Shown here: positions 62,220-64,000 of the stretch, piece by piece
How positions within the stretch are numbered: position 1 is the first letter of the stretch
How the letters are laid out: each line of letters opens with the position of its first letter
Assembly (NCBI RefSeq): GCF_009729855.1
Contig: NZ_WODA01000004.1
Location: forward strand, 62,001-126,000
From: Agromyces luteolus
Lineage (GTDB): Bacteria; Actinomycetota; Actinomycetes; Actinomycetales; Microbacteriaceae
Direction of reading: 5' to 3'
Length of the DNA stretch: 64,000 bases
Made by a program: the position numbers and the translations under genes
The notes under the pieces: model-generated
Database searches by the model: none
Told to the model about the DNA's origin: nothing
What the model saw: the letters and a program-made list of their open reading frames with translations, nothing else

Positions 62220-62728
62220 TAGAGGCCAAGCTTCGTGTATGTGTCCGCCTCGTAGTAGTGCGGACCGGTCCTGTCGCTACCTGCGAAATTCGGGGCGTAG
62301 TAATCCAGTGCGTACTTGATGATCGCGGGCTGGAATGACACTGAAACCGTGTAGTAGTCCGCGTCAAGGAGCGGTCTCGGGATGAAGCTTCGATCGATGC
62401 CCCGATCCCCGTCCAGATTGGCCACCACGACCGGCAAGTTGAACTCCATCAGTACTTTGACCTCATGAGCGAGGAAGGACAACCCGTCGGATCCCTTCCG
62501 GTTCGCATCTGAGCTGCCCAGCAACACGATCTGCTTGGCGTTCTTCATCCGCTCTCGAAGATTGCGTTTGATCGTCTCGGGCCGGCTTGTATCGCGGGAG
62601 ATGAAGAGGTCGTGCGCGTCGTAGAAGTTGAAATCGATGTTCTTGTTCTCGCGCCATGCCTCCATGAGGCGATAGGACCTAATGTCCTCGCTCGCGAAGG
62701 CGACGTAGGTCTTGTTCCTGTAGCTCAT
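62219..62728 (-). CDS. TIR-like signalling enzyme, type II Thoeris ThsB-like
   Basis: 169 aa from ATG 62728 (19 or more codons upstream are also open but weak). Rossmann-like TIR pattern: KTYVAFASEDIRSYRLMEAW, IDFNFYDAHDL, LRERMKNAKQIVLLGSSDANRKGSDGLSFLAHEVKVLMEFNLPVVVANL. Glu89 in AHEVKVLME takes the place of the catalytic Glu of TIR NADases. Expected to sense phage and convert NAD+ to a signal for the TM-macro effector. Confidence 0.8.
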   Translation of the reverse strand: MSYRNKTYVAFASEDIRSYRLMEAWRENKNIDFNFYDAHDLFISRDTSRPETIKRNLRERMKNAKQIVLLGSSDANRKGSDGLSFLAHEVKVLMEFNLPVVVANLDGDRGIDRSFIPRPLLDADYYTVSVSFQPAIIKYALDYYAPNFAGSDRTGPHYYEADTYTKLGL

Positions 62729-62861
62729 GAACCCTCTATTCGACGTCGGGTGTCCCCCAGCCTTTCTATCGTGCGCCGCCGACATCGCGCGGCCGCGCGC
62801 GATCAAGTGCTGATTTCATCTCCCAACGATTCGGTCGCGACACGCAACGTATCGTCGTAAG
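62729..62861. other. Intergenic region upstream of TIR gene, with hairpin
   Basis: 133 bp between the TIR start and the permuted tRNA. On the minus strand it can fold as ACGAT...ATCGT enclosing GTTGCG-TGT-CGCGAC (about 62823-62858). The word AAATCAGC (62816-62809, minus) repeats the 3' anticodon strand of the tRNA-like element. The TIR promoter is presumably here. Confidence 0.45.
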
Positions 62862-62938
62862 CAGTCAGCTGTTCTGCCTTTGAACTACATCCCAATGGAG
62901 TGGAGATGACGGGGGTCGAACCCGCATTAGCTGATTTT
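62862..62938 (-). tRNA. tRNA-Phe(GAA)-like gene with halves in permuted order
   Basis: On the minus strand the 3' half comes first: AAAA (62938-62935), anticodon-stem strand TCAGC (62934-62930), TAAT, T arm GCGGG-TTCGACC-CCCGT (62925-62909), acceptor CATCTCC (62908-62902), A73 (62901). After CTCCATT comes the 5' half: TGGGATG (62894-62888), TA, D arm GTTC-AAAGGCA-GAAC (62885-62871), A, GCTGA (62869-62865), CTG (62864-62862). Joining CTG to AAAA restores the loop CTGAAAA (anticodon GAA) with a perfect five-bp stem; the acceptor pairs at 6 of 7 positions. Confidence 0.6.
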
Positions 62939-62996
62939 GTGAGACGCCTGGTCGTGAGCCAGCGCGGCCGATGCCGAGCGTCCCTATATGAGTTGA

Positions 62997-63998
<1,002 letters not shown>

Positions 63999-64000
63999 CG

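Noticed and set aside
62895..62996. 3' end of tmRNA (ssrA) as an integration site
   Set aside because: The T arm and CATCTCC end first suggested ssrA, but no alanyl tmRNA 5' domain or tag frame is present, and the anticodon-stem strand and variable loop fit a tRNA whose 5' half follows directly.

Overview
The window is about 70 % G+C, packed with genes, rich in ATGA stop/start overlaps and GTG starts, and full of apparently leaderless genes (a -10-like box directly before the start codon). Families such as the 10-methyl fatty-acid pair TmsA/TmsB, DrrAB-type ABC pairs with PadR, and class Ib NrdF point to a high-GC Gram-positive actinomycete, probably Microbacteriaceae (Agromyces- or Microbacterium-like). 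That placement is inference from gene content and style; no rRNA gene is present.

Layout. 1-900: end of a cation-efflux gene followed by a thioredoxin-like and a tiny zinc-ribbon gene. 0.9-5.0 kb: a WYL regulator divergent from an epoxide hydrolase, an autoregulated ArsR/SRPBCC pair, a GNAT and a small membrane protein. 5.0-12.7 kb: a leftward MFS/amidohydrolase/ThDP-enzyme/ureohydrolase cluster under a divergent tandem-Lrp regulator, which could be an arginine/guanidino-acid pathway. 12.7-16.3 kb: a lytic transglycosylase, then a PadR-controlled ABC exporter. 16.3-20.8 kb: two REP-like palindromes, then an unusual lipid-like operon (KAS III, haem-oxygenase-like diiron oxidase, unknown protein) and a PLP decarboxylase. 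21-22.9 kb: secreted cyanophycinase-like protein and a PPOX protein. 23-36 kb: a monooxygenase/MarR/DUF3237 operon converging on a seven-gene peptide-type ABC/hydrolase/DUF3237/amidase operon with a divergent TetR, then a CPBP protease. 35.9-39.4 kb: LysR, a lone fumarate-reductase-type flavoprotein and a Pr6Pr membrane protein. 39.5-51.2 kb: a LacI-controlled glycoside locus (two GH78 rhamnosidase-like enzymes, a sugar ABC importer, a secreted GH3) sharing a 14-bp operator. 51.3-55.9 kb: a third REP-like palindrome, VOC and LLM oxidoreductases, an HTH/glycine-rich membrane protein with its divergent small membrane protein, and a second ArsR/SRPBCC pair. 56-59.4 kb: an acetyltransferase and tmsB-tmsA.

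59.5-63 kb is an accessory island of lower G+C. It carries a frameshifted LLM relic, a PIN-like protein, and a leftward set TIR - TM-macro - HIT that matches a type II Thoeris antiphage system with an added HIT hydrolase. Between the island and nrdF lies the strangest element of the window: the two halves of a tRNA-Phe(GAA)-like gene in reversed (circularly permuted) order, cut exactly within the anticodon, with foldable flanks on both sides. nrdF (class Ib ribonucleotide reductase beta) closes the window.
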